Positions 39,101 through 47,924 of a stretch of DNA of 64,000 nt are shown piece after piece. Origin of the DNA: Bacteroidota bacterium (lineage in GTDB: Bacteria > Bacteroidota > Bacteroidia > Bacteroidales > Tenuifilaceae). Made by a program: the position numbers and the translations under genes. Where the stretch lies: assembly GCA_029560875.1 (NCBI GenBank), contig JAKQKB010000171.1, positions 1 to 64,000 on the forward strand. Direction: 5' to 3'. Every line of letters starts with the position of its first letter. The first letter of the stretch is position 1. Below the pieces are notes generated by a model. That model saw only the letters and a list, made by a program, of their open reading frames with translations. It made no database searches and was not told where the DNA came from.

Positions 39101-42100
39101 TATGGGAATATAACCTGCCAAAGCACTTCAGGGACAGGCGTTACTGGTGTGAGAAAAGTATCGTATAAGTATAACTCTACAGGAAGAAATGTTGAGGAAT
39201 ATTCCGATGAAGCTAATGCTGTTACACGATACACTGTTGATCCAATTACAGGTTTAACCTTAAAAAAAACGTTACCAAACACAAAAACAATTTCATACGA
39301 GTATGATGGATTTGGAAGGTTGATTAAAGAGATCTCTCCAACTGGAGTAACAACAACCTATGGATTAGAGTGGGACAGTAGCACATCTAAGGCTCTAACT
39401 AAGAGTAAAGTAAAAGTAGGAACAATGCCTGAGGCGTCCACGTGGTTTGATGCTTATGGTAGGGTTGTAAAAACTCAAAACCCAGGATTTAATGGTGATT
39501 TATTAACAACTACCACATACAATTTCAAGGGTCAAAAGCAGAGTGTTACTAAACCCTACTATTCTGGTGAGAGCACCAAGACAACGAATTATGAGTATGA
39601 CTCATTTGGAAGAGTTGTAAAGGAAACAATAGAGGGACTAGTTACAAATTACACCTATGATGGAAACACCACCATTGTTAAATCGCCTCAAGGTGAGACT
39701 GTAACGAAAACTGATGCTTTAGGGAATGTTATTGAATCGAAAGTAAATGAGCAGTTGGTTTACAATACTTACAACGCTATGGGTAAGGTAATTGAAATTA
39801 GACCTCAGTGGGGAGCTTCAGTAAAAATGGAATACGATAACAATGGTTTTCAAACAAAACTTATTGATCCATCAGCAGGTACAAATACTTTTCAATATAA
39901 TGCACTCGGAGAACTATTGGAGGAGACAAATGCAAAAAATGAAAAATGTAGCATAACTTATGATAACTTTGGCAGAATAGTTACAAAAAGTTGGCCTGGC
40001 TTCAGTTTAACATATCAATACCATTCAAGTGGAGGAGGAGTTGGAAATGTAAAACAGATTGCTGCGGGAAACATTATTGAGACTTATGAATACGATTCTT
40101 ATGGACGTCTCGATAGTGTGATGATGAGTGGAGTGGGCACTGGAAGTTACTCATACAAGTATACGTTCGATTCCTATGGTAACACAACAAACATTAGGTA
40201 TCCTGGAGGGCTAACCGTAAACCAAGCATACCGTAATGGTTACCTTGAGGAAATTAAAACTGCAACGGGTGATGCTATATGGAAAGCCAGCAGCATGAAC
40301 TCCTCTGGCATGGTCACTGAATCTATTTATGGGACAAATGTTTCACAGTTAAATTCGTTTGACAAATATGGATTTCCGACATCCATTAAAACGACTGCTT
40401 TGGGTAGTTTAGTCCAACAGTTTGACTACGGTTTTGATGTTGCTAAGGGAAATCTATCTTGGCGTAGGGATGTAAAACATGGTTTGACCGAAAGTTTTGG
40501 TTACGATGGTTTGAATAGGCTTACATCATCGACTCCATCAAATACAGGTATAGCAAGTAATTACACATTCGTGGAGAATGGCAATATAACAACAAAATCA
40601 GGCATAGGTGAGTATGAGTACACCAATACTGCGAATGTTTATGCTCTTACCGGTGTAACTGGCGAATTGGCAACCATTCAGCCTGAAGCGCAAGGAATCA
40701 CTTACACCCCATACAACCAGCCCAAAGAGATTATTAATGGAGATTGGAAGGCCATCTTTGAGTATGGTCCTGATTTAAATCGAAGGGAAATGAAGCAATA
40801 TCAAGGTGAAACTTTAAAGGAGACTTGGATTTATTTTGGAGGCTTTGAGGAAAAGCGCTTGCCTAGTGGTGAGATTTATCAGCACTGCTACATCAGTAGC
40901 CCCAATGGCCAGGTCGCCTTATTTAGGAAGAAAAATAGCGAGAACTATACCCCGTATTTTATCCTAAAAGATCATTTAGGCTCCATAACCGCCTTGCTTA
41001 ACACATCGGGGGGTATTGAACAAGAGTATAGTTACGATTCTTGGGGAAGACCACGGAACCCAATCGATTGGAGTTATAACGGACTAGTTTTAAATACTTA
41101 TACTAACAGAGGGTATACATTCCATGAGCACCTCAGTAACGTTGGCCTTGTAAATATGAACGGACGGCTATACGACCCGTTACTTGGGCGTATGCTAAGC
41201 CCCGACAACCATGTGCAGGCCTCAGGTTTAGCTCAGAATTTTAATAGGTATAGTTACGCAATGAATAACCCGTTGGTATTTACAGACCCCAGTGGGGAAT
41301 TCCTTGCACTTCCATTTATGGCATTGGTAACTATTACAGAGACCTTAAGCAATGCAATTAACGGTTATGGCTTTGATCCTATAAAGTCGTTTAATACAGC
41401 AACAAATACAGCATCAGCTATTAGCAATTGTGCTCGTGTCCCCTTGGGTTCATCATTTAGCATAGGGCTGGATCCCTTAAATTTTGGAATATCATTAAAT
41501 CACACGTTCAAAGAGGACGGTATGTTCTCAACAAGTAGCAGTTTTGGCATTAATCCTTTTGGGTTTTACTACAGTACCAGCATGGTAATAGAACTAGGCG
41601 ATGCTCAACTGGGCTTTGGTTTGGGAGGTGGTAACAATACCACCTCGTTTGGAATAAGCGCAAAGTATAATGGCTATGGATTAGGGTATTACCAAACAGC
41701 ATACGGAGGTGCAAATAGCCAATTAGTTGGAGGTATTAACGTTTATTTGAATAATGTTTCCATAAGGCTTGAGAATGATTTCTTGGCATTCAAGGGAGAA
41801 GATCGCTGGAGATCAAATGCTTTAGAGGTAAGTGTTGGTAATTTTTCAATTGGAACACATCTTTTTAACAATGATCCGAAGGGTGAATGCAATGGAGACA
41901 TTAATGATTGCGTCGATTTGTCAAATGCATTCAGGACAAGGAAAGGAATATTTGGAACATGGAAAATCGGAAAAACTTATTCTAGTCCTTTATATCTTGG
42001 TTATAGATTTGGAAACTCATACAGTAGGATTGGATATAGTCACCCCATTTTTCAGAATATTACTCAAAACTTCACACATAGGCATGGATTCTTAGGCTTA

Positions 42101-42202
42101 CCATTTGGCTATCAGAATCTATATAAAGATTATTCATCTTTCCAATATGGTCTGTATGTTGATGGTGGATATTATAATCCGTATTCTATATGGGGGAAAT
42201 AA
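36149..42202 (+). CDS. Secreted SpvB/VCBS/Rhs polymorphic toxin, toxin-23-like tip
   Basis: 2017 residues. A signal peptide (MKKYILQYILLGLITLLFNS) is followed by an SpvB-like domain (GAVTYSIPIEIPAGKGGLTP, GVGWSISG), seven FG-GAP/VCBS calcium-type motifs between about 330 and 740 (DFNGDGRCD, DVNNDGKMD, DFDGDGKSD and others), a TcdB-midN-like region, Rhs YD repeats from about 970 to 1560, and the Rhs core (YDPLLGRMLSPDNHVQ, ending FTDPSGEF). The C-terminal 240 residues (GFGLGGGNNTTSFGISAK, RWRSNALEVSVG, HRHGFLGLPF, GGYYNPYSIW) look like polymorphic toxin type 23. The architecture is a TcB/TcC-like cocoon that encloses a toxic tip. There is no T9SS C-terminal domain. A Cys-rich insert (CCIPC, CCQAYC) sits near residues 399-456. 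Confidence 0.85.
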   Translation: MKKYILQYILLGLITLLFNSNLRSQINTNLPVGSLSGSYSVNQNGAVTYSIPIEIPAGKGGLTPQISLVYNSQGGDGILGVGWSISGTSSIARTPQTYVHDGLSYGITLTSNDRFSLDGNRLMLTSTGVAYGADGATYGTELETFSRITSYGSPEPYWFKVETKDGRDLFYGINEDARLRTHGVWKIFNWLLSRIDDKRGNQIFFYYNNGYGEASLDRIEYSGIQVRFNYETRPDQNKFFIAGGELKQSQRLISLEINVAGTKLKEYKFTYVEGNKSKLYSVTEFGRNGEQLNPTIIDWGAVKPSFSESNSFLVESGRSKRYYFGDFNGDGRCDFILTSGKSEVGATHDKWDLYLANYDGTYYTKQTGGTLNSDFKGFYVTDVNNDGKMDALMRKSVKYTYCCIPCESGGTFPIEQAIGSGNDVEVILEERASSEEKMIVLPPDDPDPNCCQAYCSYNRESFFFYTYNGTSMVRGSQSYDIVLENSPTDIIMYTGQDFDGDGKSDYLILDKNKNYKSLRLSSSYVQAPPSFNTPNSVDFLDFNGDGATDIMLIKDGNCKILSVNNLTRKLDVIYESGFPTKWHRIFLGDFNGDAKTDILSYTYTGDKTWRISFSNGTGFAWPYVEDLPLLKKDPEKDDLDNNVYVQDLNNDGKDDILEVYSNFVNGIASEATYNYFINNGNGFFTKESLVTGLSSHKNNVSFFDRDGDGIVDLLDRQGFLNEPFKTIFFHKEESTNLVSSITDGFGRKLSITYNTLPKISGSSYTSEIGLAFPLMNFNGALNVVTNTSSSYTGLETTSINYKYTAAIIHRQGKGFLGFKKFTQTNQLTGLSSSTEIEIMPTVFLPMVKKVDVTLGAQSVSSTLNTNIIKNLGNKRFFTYIEKQSITDALKGITNTVTHTYDSENCGNITKIETQYGNDLKETVVNTYTKVEAWCNSKLQTATITRTRTKPASSHTANYTYSYYANGLLQSKNGMGLTKTFAYDSYGNITCQSTSGTGVTGVRKVSYKYNSTGRNVEEYSDEANAVTRYTVDPITGLTLKKTLPNTKTISYEYDGFGRLIKEISPTGVTTTYGLEWDSSTSKALTKSKVKVGTMPEASTWFDAYGRVVKTQNPGFNGDLLTTTTYNFKGQKQSVTKPYYSGESTKTTNYEYDSFGRVVKETIEGLVTNYTYDGNTTIVKSPQGETVTKTDALGNVIESKVNEQLVYNTYNAMGKVIEIRPQWGASVKMEYDNNGFQTKLIDPSAGTNTFQYNALGELLEETNAKNEKCSITYDNFGRIVTKSWPGFSLTYQYHSSGGGVGNVKQIAAGNIIETYEYDSYGRLDSVMMSGVGTGSYSYKYTFDSYGNTTNIRYPGGLTVNQAYRNGYLEEIKTATGDAIWKASSMNSSGMVTESIYGTNVSQLNSFDKYGFPTSIKTTALGSLVQQFDYGFDVAKGNLSWRRDVKHGLTESFGYDGLNRLTSSTPSNTGIASNYTFVENGNITTKSGIGEYEYTNTANVYALTGVTGELATIQPEAQGITYTPYNQPKEIINGDWKAIFEYGPDLNRREMKQYQGETLKETWIYFGGFEEKRLPSGEIYQHCYISSPNGQVALFRKKNSENYTPYFILKDHLGSITALLNTSGGIEQEYSYDSWGRPRNPIDWSYNGLVLNTYTNRGYTFHEHLSNVGLVNMNGRLYDPLLGRMLSPDNHVQASGLAQNFNRYSYAMNNPLVFTDPSGEFLALPFMALVTITETLSNAINGYGFDPIKSFNTATNTASAISNCARVPLGSSFSIGLDPLNFGISLNHTFKEDGMFSTSSSFGINPFGFYYSTSMVIELGDAQLGFGLGGGNNTTSFGISAKYNGYGLGYYQTAYGGANSQLVGGINVYLNNVSIRLENDFLAFKGEDRWRSNALEVSVGNFSIGTHLFNNDPKGECNGDINDCVDLSNAFRTRKGIFGTWKIGKTYSSPLYLGYRFGNSYSRIGYSHPIFQNITQNFTHRHGFLGLPFGYQNLYKDYSSFQYGLYVDGGYYNPYSIWGK

Positions 42203-42204
42203 TT

Positions 42205-42819
42205 ATGAGATATTTTATATTGCTAGTAATTTTTTTTGCTGGTTGTGGTATTGTTAATGTACCTGTTCAAACAAGAGATAGTTTCACTAAATGTTATTGT
42301 GAGAAAAGCATAGGAATTGATTCTTTGATTAATATTAATGGTGTGTACGTCGATAGCAAGAGTTGGAGCAAAGAACCGACAATTAGTTCCTTTGATTCTA
42401 TGGGGCATGTCTTTATATTTTACAGCAATGGATTTTTCCTAAAAGATGCATGTATTAGTTGTTTCCTTTCGAATAAGACAAAATACAATGGAGGTGGGGA
42501 ATGGGGGCTTTTCTCTATTCATGGAGATACTATAAAAGCGCAATTCATTGAACCACCAGGGTGTATGTCTTGGAGCAAGGGTGAGATCTGGTTTGAAATT
42601 ATAGATAAACAAACTATTCAACTGTTATACATAAAATACTATGATGCTATTACTGAAATTGAAGTGAAAAATCATTTAAGCAAAAAGAATGGCGACATTT
42701 CAATATATAAGTTTTTACCGTTAGCCGACATTCCAGACTATAACAAATGTTGGTTAATCAAAGAGCGTTGGCTTTGGTGTAATGGTCTTGAATATGAAAA
42801 ATGGAAAGAAAAAAAATGA
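42205..42819 (+). CDS. Lipoprotein, candidate immunity protein of the Rhs toxin
   Basis: 204 residues from the ATG at 42205, two bases after the Rhs stop. This start yields a lipoprotein signal MRYFILLVIFFAGC with Cys14; an ATG at 42190 would overlap the Rhs gene and spoil the signal. The mature part has scattered cysteines (YCEKS, CISCF, PGCMSW, KCWL) and a mostly beta pattern; I recognise no family. Direct succession after the toxin tip is the classical place of an immunity gene. As a predicted lipoprotein it would act in the periplasm or outer membrane, implying an envelope target or neutralisation before entry. Confidence 0.55.
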   Translation: MRYFILLVIFFAGCGIVNVPVQTRDSFTKCYCEKSIGIDSLININGVYVDSKSWSKEPTISSFDSMGHVFIFYSNGFFLKDACISCFLSNKTKYNGGGEWGLFSIHGDTIKAQFIEPPGCMSWSKGEIWFEIIDKQTIQLLYIKYYDAITEIEVKNHLSKKNGDISIYKFLPLADIPDYNKCWLIKERWLWCNGLEYEKWKEKK

Positions 42820-42930
42820 TTTAATCATAAAAGTTCTAGTTACATCGAAAACGCCTCTTTTTTCTGATTAATAAAACAATAATCTATTATGGCTATAAAA
42901 ATTTCCAATATAATCAATGGCTTCCATAAG

Positions 42931-43479
42931 ATGAGAAAGAATATCCAATTTATTAGAGTCATTGTTTTAGTTGCGATAGCTGTATGTCTTTATAGTTGTA
43001 AGATGCTTCAATATACAGGATCGTACTATTATGAGAATATTTACAATTTCTCATATAATACCGTTGATAGCGCTTGTAAAATATTTTCCAAAAGAGTCTT
43101 AGAGTACCAGATCCCCGATAGTATTGTACTTGATGCTATAAATAAAAGTACAGACTCTATTTATAGACGGAAAATGAAAACATTACAAATCACTAAGGTA
43201 TATTATCCATATGAGCCAAGTATTATGAAGCCATACTATGTTTGCTGGTCAGCACGTATGCAATGCTACTATATTTATACAGTTGCTGATAGAGGAAATT
43301 ATTCAATACTTATTTTAGATTGGATAAAAAAGGGTACTTGGCATTCTAAAGCTCTTTTCCCAAAAGACTTAAATGATTGGGAAATTAATAGATTCAAAAA
43401 TGATTTTATATCTATTGTTATATCTAACATTGATTCTATTTTAATTGAGATGAAATGCAAGGCTTTAAGTGAGCAATAG
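42931..43479 (+). CDS. Second lipoprotein in the Rhs operon
   Basis: 182 residues from the ATG at 42931, chosen because it gives a lipoprotein signal (MRKNIQFIRVIVLVAIAVCLYSC, Cys23); an ATG at 42889 would add 14 residues. The mature protein is rich in Tyr, Ile and Lys (YYYENIYNFSYN, MQCYYIYTVADRG, ILDWIKKGTW) and matches no family that I know. It lies 111 bases after the first lipoprotein, in the same direction, before the terminator at 43703. It may be a second immunity protein, an orphan immunity gene left by toxin-tip replacement, or unrelated. Confidence 0.5.
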   Translation: MRKNIQFIRVIVLVAIAVCLYSCKMLQYTGSYYYENIYNFSYNTVDSACKIFSKRVLEYQIPDSIVLDAINKSTDSIYRRKMKTLQITKVYYPYEPSIMKPYYVCWSARMQCYYIYTVADRGNYSILILDWIKKGTWHSKALFPKDLNDWEINRFKNDFISIVISNIDSILIEMKCKALSEQ

Positions 43480-43702
43480 GAATATTGGAGAAATTCTCTA
43501 GAGTTTATGCCCCATTACCATACGAAATGTCTTTTGTATTAATGAAATAGCGAGTATTGAAAAAATAGGTGAAATGTGTTGAAATTTTAAATTTCATAAA
43601 AAGGAGTTCCTTTTATAAATTTTGCTGTTTAAGATGGAGTTTTTGTAATAGAGATAGGACGATATAATTGCTATACGCTGCAATCGTGCAACAAGTACTG
43701 AT

Positions 43703-43739
43703 AAAAAAGGAAAACTACAATTTTGGGTTTTCCTTTTTT
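43703..43739. terminator. Bidirectional terminator between the Rhs operon and the TPM genes
   Basis: A 13-bp perfect stem, AAAAAAGGAAAAC (43703-43715) with GTTTTCCTTTTTT (43727-43739). A and T runs on both arms let it work for both convergent transcription units. The 270 bases from 43480 hold no gene that I recognise. Confidence 0.8.
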
Positions 43740-43753
43740 GTATTTAATATTTC

Positions 43754-44536
43754 TCACCAGCTTCCGCCAGCACCGCCACCGCCAAAGCTGCCGCCACCGC
43801 CACCGCTAAATCCTCCGAAACTTCCAGAACCTGATGAGAAATTTCCGAATCCACTTCCTCTGCCACTTCCGCCCAACATGCTCAGAGCAATCCAGAATGG
43901 AACGCTCTTTCCTAAAGAACTTGAGTTTGTTCGGTTGTGCTTGCCCATCGACAGGATTATTATTAAGAAAAAGATTACGATAAAAATAATTCCTGCTATT
44001 GGCGATTCTTTACTTTTATATTCATCGGCAGTGTATAGACCTTGTGCCAAATCTATAATTACATCGGTTGCTTTGTCCAAACCTTTTAGGTAGTTGTTTT
44101 GCTTAAAGTAAGGAATCATCTCTTGGTCAACAATCCTGTTAGTAATAGCATCGGGTACAACCCCTTCCAGTCCATAGCCAGTTGCTATAAATGCCTGACC
44201 TCGTTCATTGCCTACTTTGGGTTTAACAACTATAACAATGCCATTGTTCTTGCCTTTTTGTCCAACACCCCATTTTTCACCAATTCTAAATGCAAAATCG
44301 GATACATCGTAACCGAGTAGGTCGTTTACAATAACAATATAAATCTGTGTTGATGTTGTGTCGTGGTATGCCCTAAGTTTTCCTTCCAGTGCAGTCCATT
44401 CGCTTTCCGAAAGCAATCCTGCAAAATCGTTTACTAAACGCGGGGGATTCATTGGTTCAGGAATATTCTGACCTTGAACCTGACTGCTAACGAATAGTGC
44501 TAAAACTAGAAGTATTTTGCTAAATATTTTGTTCAT
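43754..44536 (-). CDS. TPM domain protein with Gly-rich tail (YgcG-like)
   Basis: 260 residues. A signal peptide (MNKIFSKILLVLALFVSSQVQG) is followed by a TPM domain (RLVNDFAGLLSESEWTALEG, QIYIVIVNDLLGYDVSDFA, GIVIVVKPK, FIATGYGLEGVVPDAITNRI), a single membrane segment (IAGIIFIVIFFLIIILSMG), and a Gly/Ser tail ending FGGGGAGGSW. This is the YgcG/TPM_phosphatase architecture, anchored in the membrane with the TPM domain outside. Such genes usually travel with lemA, as here: order on the minus strand is lemA, TPM, TPM. Possible role in envelope homeostasis. Confidence 0.85.
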   Translation of the reverse strand: MNKIFSKILLVLALFVSSQVQGQNIPEPMNPPRLVNDFAGLLSESEWTALEGKLRAYHDTTSTQIYIVIVNDLLGYDVSDFAFRIGEKWGVGQKGKNNGIVIVVKPKVGNERGQAFIATGYGLEGVVPDAITNRIVDQEMIPYFKQNNYLKGLDKATDVIIDLAQGLYTADEYKSKESPIAGIIFIVIFFLIIILSMGKHNRTNSSSLGKSVPFWIALSMLGGSGRGSGFGNFSSGSGSFGGFSGGGGGSFGGGGAGGSW

Positions 44537-44575
44537 TGTTTTCTGTTGTTTTGGTTCGAATATTTAGTATTTGCA

Positions 44576-45010
44576 CTATCCAAATGAGATGTTGTTGTCA
44601 AGTTCATTGATATCGTCATCTTTGTATGGAAAATACTTTTTTAACTGTTCTCCAGCCAAAGTAATTCCAGTAACAAGACCTTCGGCAAGGTTGTTTTCCT
44701 TGAACTTATCGAACATCACCTGCTTGGTGTTTTCCCAAAAATTCTCAGGAACCTGTGCATTTATTCCGGCATCTCCCAAAATAGCAAACTTATGGTCTTG
44801 GATTGATAGGTAAAACAGAACTCCATTCCTCAGTTTTGTTTTATGCATTTTAAGCATAGCAAATGTTTTGGCTGCTTGGTCGAGCACATCACCTTTACAG
44901 GTTAAATCTATATGCACCCTTATTTCGCCCGATGTATTGAGTTCTGCTTCCTCAATGGCATCAACAATTTGTTTTTGTTGGTCGGGTGTAAAGTAGTCTT
45001 TGGGCTTCAT
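44576..45010 (-). CDS. TPM domain protein, soluble short form
   Basis: 144 residues without signal peptide or membrane segment. TPM features are present: FTPDQQKQIVDAIEEAELNT, SGEIRVHIDLTC, VLFYLSIQDHKFAILGDAGI, and EGLVTGITLAGEQLKKYFPY. It lies between lemA and the membrane-bound TPM gene on the same strand, with gaps of 68 and 39 bases, so the three are probably one operon. A cytoplasmic partner of the extracytoplasmic TPM protein is possible, but unproven. Confidence 0.8.
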   Translation of the reverse strand: MKPKDYFTPDQQKQIVDAIEEAELNTSGEIRVHIDLTCKGDVLDQAAKTFAMLKMHKTKLRNGVLFYLSIQDHKFAILGDAGINAQVPENFWENTKQVMFDKFKENNLAEGLVTGITLAGEQLKKYFPYKDDDINELDNNISFG

Positions 45011-45078
45011 TTTTATTGTTTATTAATTAGACTACCCGATTTTGTTGTAAAATCGAATAGCCTAATAATCCGTTTTTT

Positions 45079-45675
45079 CTAGAATTTTACCTCAGGAGCT
45101 TTTTCTGCTCCAGCTTCGGCTTCAAAATAGTTTTTCTTTTCGAAACCAAATATACTTGCCCAAATGTTTTTAGGGAATTTACGGATGTAAGTATTGTAAT
45201 CTTGAGCAACTTCGTTGAACTTTCTTCTTTCAACAGCAATTCTATTTTCGGTTCCTTCAAGTTGTGCTTGCAAATCAAGGAAGTTTTGGTTGGCTTTTAG
45301 GTCAGGATATTGCTCCACAACTACCATTAATTTAGATAATGCACTGCTTAACTCACCTTGTGCTGCCTGAAATTGTTTTAAACTTTCTGCATTCAAATTT
45401 TGTGGGTTGATATTAACCTGAGTCGCTTTGGCTCTAGCCTCAATTACTTTTGTGAAAGTTTCTTGCTCGTGTGCAGCATATCCTTTCACAGTGTTAACTA
45501 AGTTTGGAATAAGGTCTAATCTGCGTTGGTAAACGTTTTCAACATTTCCCCATTGCGATGTTACGGCCTCATCCTTAGTAACCATATTGTTGTATGAGCC
45601 TTTAATTGATGAGTAAAGAATGATAACCAAAAGGGCAATAACCCCAACAATAATCCATGTTTTGTTAATTTTCAT
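45079..45675 (-). CDS. lemA: LemA family protein
   Basis: 198 residues. A single N-terminal membrane segment (WIIVGVIALLVIILYSSI) is followed by the LemA helical bundle: YNNMVTKDEAVTSQWGNVEN, YQRRLDLIPNLVNTVKGYA, EQYPDLKANQNFLDLQAQLE, then GTENRIAVERRKFNEVAQDY. LemA proteins are small coiled-coil-rich membrane proteins of unclear biochemical role. A minus-strand -7-like box (TAAATTTG) lies at 45724-45717, leaving a leader of about 40 bases. First gene of the lemA-TPM-TPM operon. Confidence 0.9.
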   Translation of the reverse strand: MKINKTWIIVGVIALLVIILYSSIKGSYNNMVTKDEAVTSQWGNVENVYQRRLDLIPNLVNTVKGYAAHEQETFTKVIEARAKATQVNINPQNLNAESLKQFQAAQGELSSALSKLMVVVEQYPDLKANQNFLDLQAQLEGTENRIAVERRKFNEVAQDYNTYIRKFPKNIWASIFGFEKKNYFEAEAGAEKAPEVKF

Positions 45676-45882
45676 AGTCGTATTTTTTAATTTTTAGTTT
45701 TATCCAGCAAATCGTTCAAATTTAAGTTAAAATTTGACAGGATAACATATGCCTACTTACTAATCAAAAAGTATGCTGAATTATTTTTTCTATGTTTTTT
45801 AATAACTTTTTTGGCTGTCCGAAATCGATTTAAATATTGTAATTTTGTGTCACTAACGAAAAATAAAAGCACTATAAACGAT

Positions 45883-47898
45883 ATGACACGCGAGGAGTTT
45901 CAAAAGCAAATACTACAAGGGATTCCATCGGAAATCCCTGCTGCAAAATCATGGGATAATTCAGTGAACCATGCACCAAAACGCAAGAAAATTTTAACTG
46001 TCGAAGAAAAAAAGTTGGCGCTTAAAAATGCCCTTCGCTATTTTCCGCCAAAACAGCATGCCGTTTTGGCAGGAGATTTTGCCAAGGAACTCGAAGAGTT
46101 TGGTAGAATTTATATGTACCGCTACCGTCCCGATTATAAAATCTACGCACGAAATATTTACGATTTTCCACATAAATCTATTCAGGCTGCATCTATTATG
46201 CTGATGTTGAGTAATAATCTCGACTATGCAGTTGCTCAGCATCCCCACGAATTGATTACCTATGGAGGAAATGGTGCTGTATTCCAAAACTGGGCTCAGT
46301 ACTTACTTACCATGAAGTATTTAGCCGAAATGACCGATGAGCAAACACTTGTGCTTTACTCGGGTCATCCAATGGGACTTTTCCCTTCGCATAAGGATGC
46401 TCCAAGGGTTGTAGTTACCAATGGAATGATGATTCCTAATTACTCTAGCAAGGACGATTGGGAGCGTTTTAACGCGCTTGGTGTTACACAGTACGGGCAA
46501 ATGACCGCTGGGTCGTTTATGTACATTGGCCCACAGGGGATTGTGCACGGAACCACCATCACTGTTATGAATGCAGGGCGTAAACGCTTACAACCTGGCG
46601 AAACCGATTTGCGCGGTAAAATATTTGTATCGTCTGGTTTAGGCGGTATGTCAGGAGCTCAGCCAAAGGCTGCCGTTATTGCAGGTGTTGTTGGTGTAGT
46701 TGCCGAAATTAACCCAAAAGCCATGGAGGTTCGCCATAGCCAAGGTTGGGTTGATGAGGTGTTTACTAGTTTAGACGAGATGATTCCTCGTATACGCCAA
46801 GCTTCGGCTAATAAAGAGGCGGTTTCGTTGGCATACCTTGGGAATATTGTCGATTTGTGGGAGCGTTTAGTTAAGGATAATGTTCATATTGATTTGGGTA
46901 GCGACCAAACCTCGCTTCACAACCCATTTGCAGGAGGTTACTATCCCGCAGGTTTGACTTTTGAGGAGTCGAACAAAATGATGGCAGAGAATCCAGAGTT
47001 ATTTAAGGAGAAGGTTTATGAGAGCTTACGCCGTCATGTAAAAGCAGTTAATGCCATGGCCGCAAAGGGAATGTATTTCTTTGATTATGGCAATGCATTC
47101 CTATTAGAAAGTAGTAGGGCAGGAGCAGATATACTAAAGCCTAATGGAGATTTTATCTATCCATCGTATGTTCAGGATATAATGGGACCAATGTTTTTTG
47201 ATTATGGATTTGGTCCATTCCGCTGGGTTTGTACATCGTCAGACCCTGACGATTTGGCAAAAACCGATGCAATAGCATTGGAGGTTCTTGAGAATATTGC
47301 AAAAACAGCACCGGCCGAAATTCAAGGTCAACTACAGGATAATATCCATTGGATACGTGAGGCTGGACGAAATAAACTAGTGGTTGGTTCTCAGGCTCGT
47401 ATTCTTTACGCCGATTCAGAAGGGCGTATTAAAATTGCAGAGGCATTCAACAATGCAATTCGCAATAAAAAGATTTCTGCACCAATCGTGCTTGGTCGCG
47501 ATCACCACGATGTGTCAGGAACAGACTCTCCATACCGCGAAACATCAAATATTTACGATGGTTCACGCTTTACTGCCGATATGGCAATACATAATGTTAT
47601 TGGCGACTCCTTCCGTGGTGCTACTTGGGTATCAATCCACAATGGCGGTGGAGTTGGCTGGGGCGAAGTAATCAATGGTGGTTTCGGTATGACACTGGAT
47701 GGTTCCCCTGAAGCCGACCGTAGGTTAAAAATGATGTTACTTTGGGATGTTAACAACGGTATTGCTCGCAGGAGTTGGGCTCGTAATAAGGAGGCAATGT
47801 TTGCAATTCAGCGCGAAATGGAACGTACTCCCTTACTGAAAGTTACAATACCAAATATTGCAGACGATAGTATAATTAATAATGTGGTGAAGGAGTAA
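45883..47898 (+). CDS. hutU: Urocanate hydratase
   Basis: 671 residues from the ATG at 45883 (MTREEFQKQILQGIP); a frame extension to a TTG at 45811 contains the likely promoter box TAATTTTG at 45840-45847, so it is not translated. Family motifs: YGGNGAVFQNWAQYL, LYSGHPMGLFPSHKDAPR, the NAD-binding stretch GLGGMSGAQPKAAVIAG, DQTSLHNPFAGGYYPAG, and GFGPFRWVCTSSDPDDL with the conserved cysteine. It hydrates urocanate to imidazolonepropionate in histidine breakdown, using NAD+ as an electrophile. It is longer than E. coli-type HutU, as usual for the Bacteroidota form. No other hut genes are in the window. Confidence 0.92.
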   Translation: MTREEFQKQILQGIPSEIPAAKSWDNSVNHAPKRKKILTVEEKKLALKNALRYFPPKQHAVLAGDFAKELEEFGRIYMYRYRPDYKIYARNIYDFPHKSIQAASIMLMLSNNLDYAVAQHPHELITYGGNGAVFQNWAQYLLTMKYLAEMTDEQTLVLYSGHPMGLFPSHKDAPRVVVTNGMMIPNYSSKDDWERFNALGVTQYGQMTAGSFMYIGPQGIVHGTTITVMNAGRKRLQPGETDLRGKIFVSSGLGGMSGAQPKAAVIAGVVGVVAEINPKAMEVRHSQGWVDEVFTSLDEMIPRIRQASANKEAVSLAYLGNIVDLWERLVKDNVHIDLGSDQTSLHNPFAGGYYPAGLTFEESNKMMAENPELFKEKVYESLRRHVKAVNAMAAKGMYFFDYGNAFLLESSRAGADILKPNGDFIYPSYVQDIMGPMFFDYGFGPFRWVCTSSDPDDLAKTDAIALEVLENIAKTAPAEIQGQLQDNIHWIREAGRNKLVVGSQARILYADSEGRIKIAEAFNNAIRNKKISAPIVLGRDHHDVSGTDSPYRETSNIYDGSRFTADMAIHNVIGDSFRGATWVSIHNGGGVGWGEVINGGFGMTLDGSPEADRRLKMMLLWDVNNGIARRSWARNKEAMFAIQREMERTPLLKVTIPNIADDSIINNVVKE

Positions 47899-47924
47899 TC
47901 CTTCACCCATTTAATTCTATTAAG

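Noticed and set aside
43668..44093. Open plus-strand frame coding for a Pro-rich protein
   Set aside because: The Pro runs are the antisense reading of the Gly-rich tail of the TPM protein; no independent start or family.
45811..45882. N-terminal extension of urocanate hydratase from a TTG
   Set aside because: A -7 promoter-like box (45840-45847) lies within it, and the family starts at the ATG at 45883.
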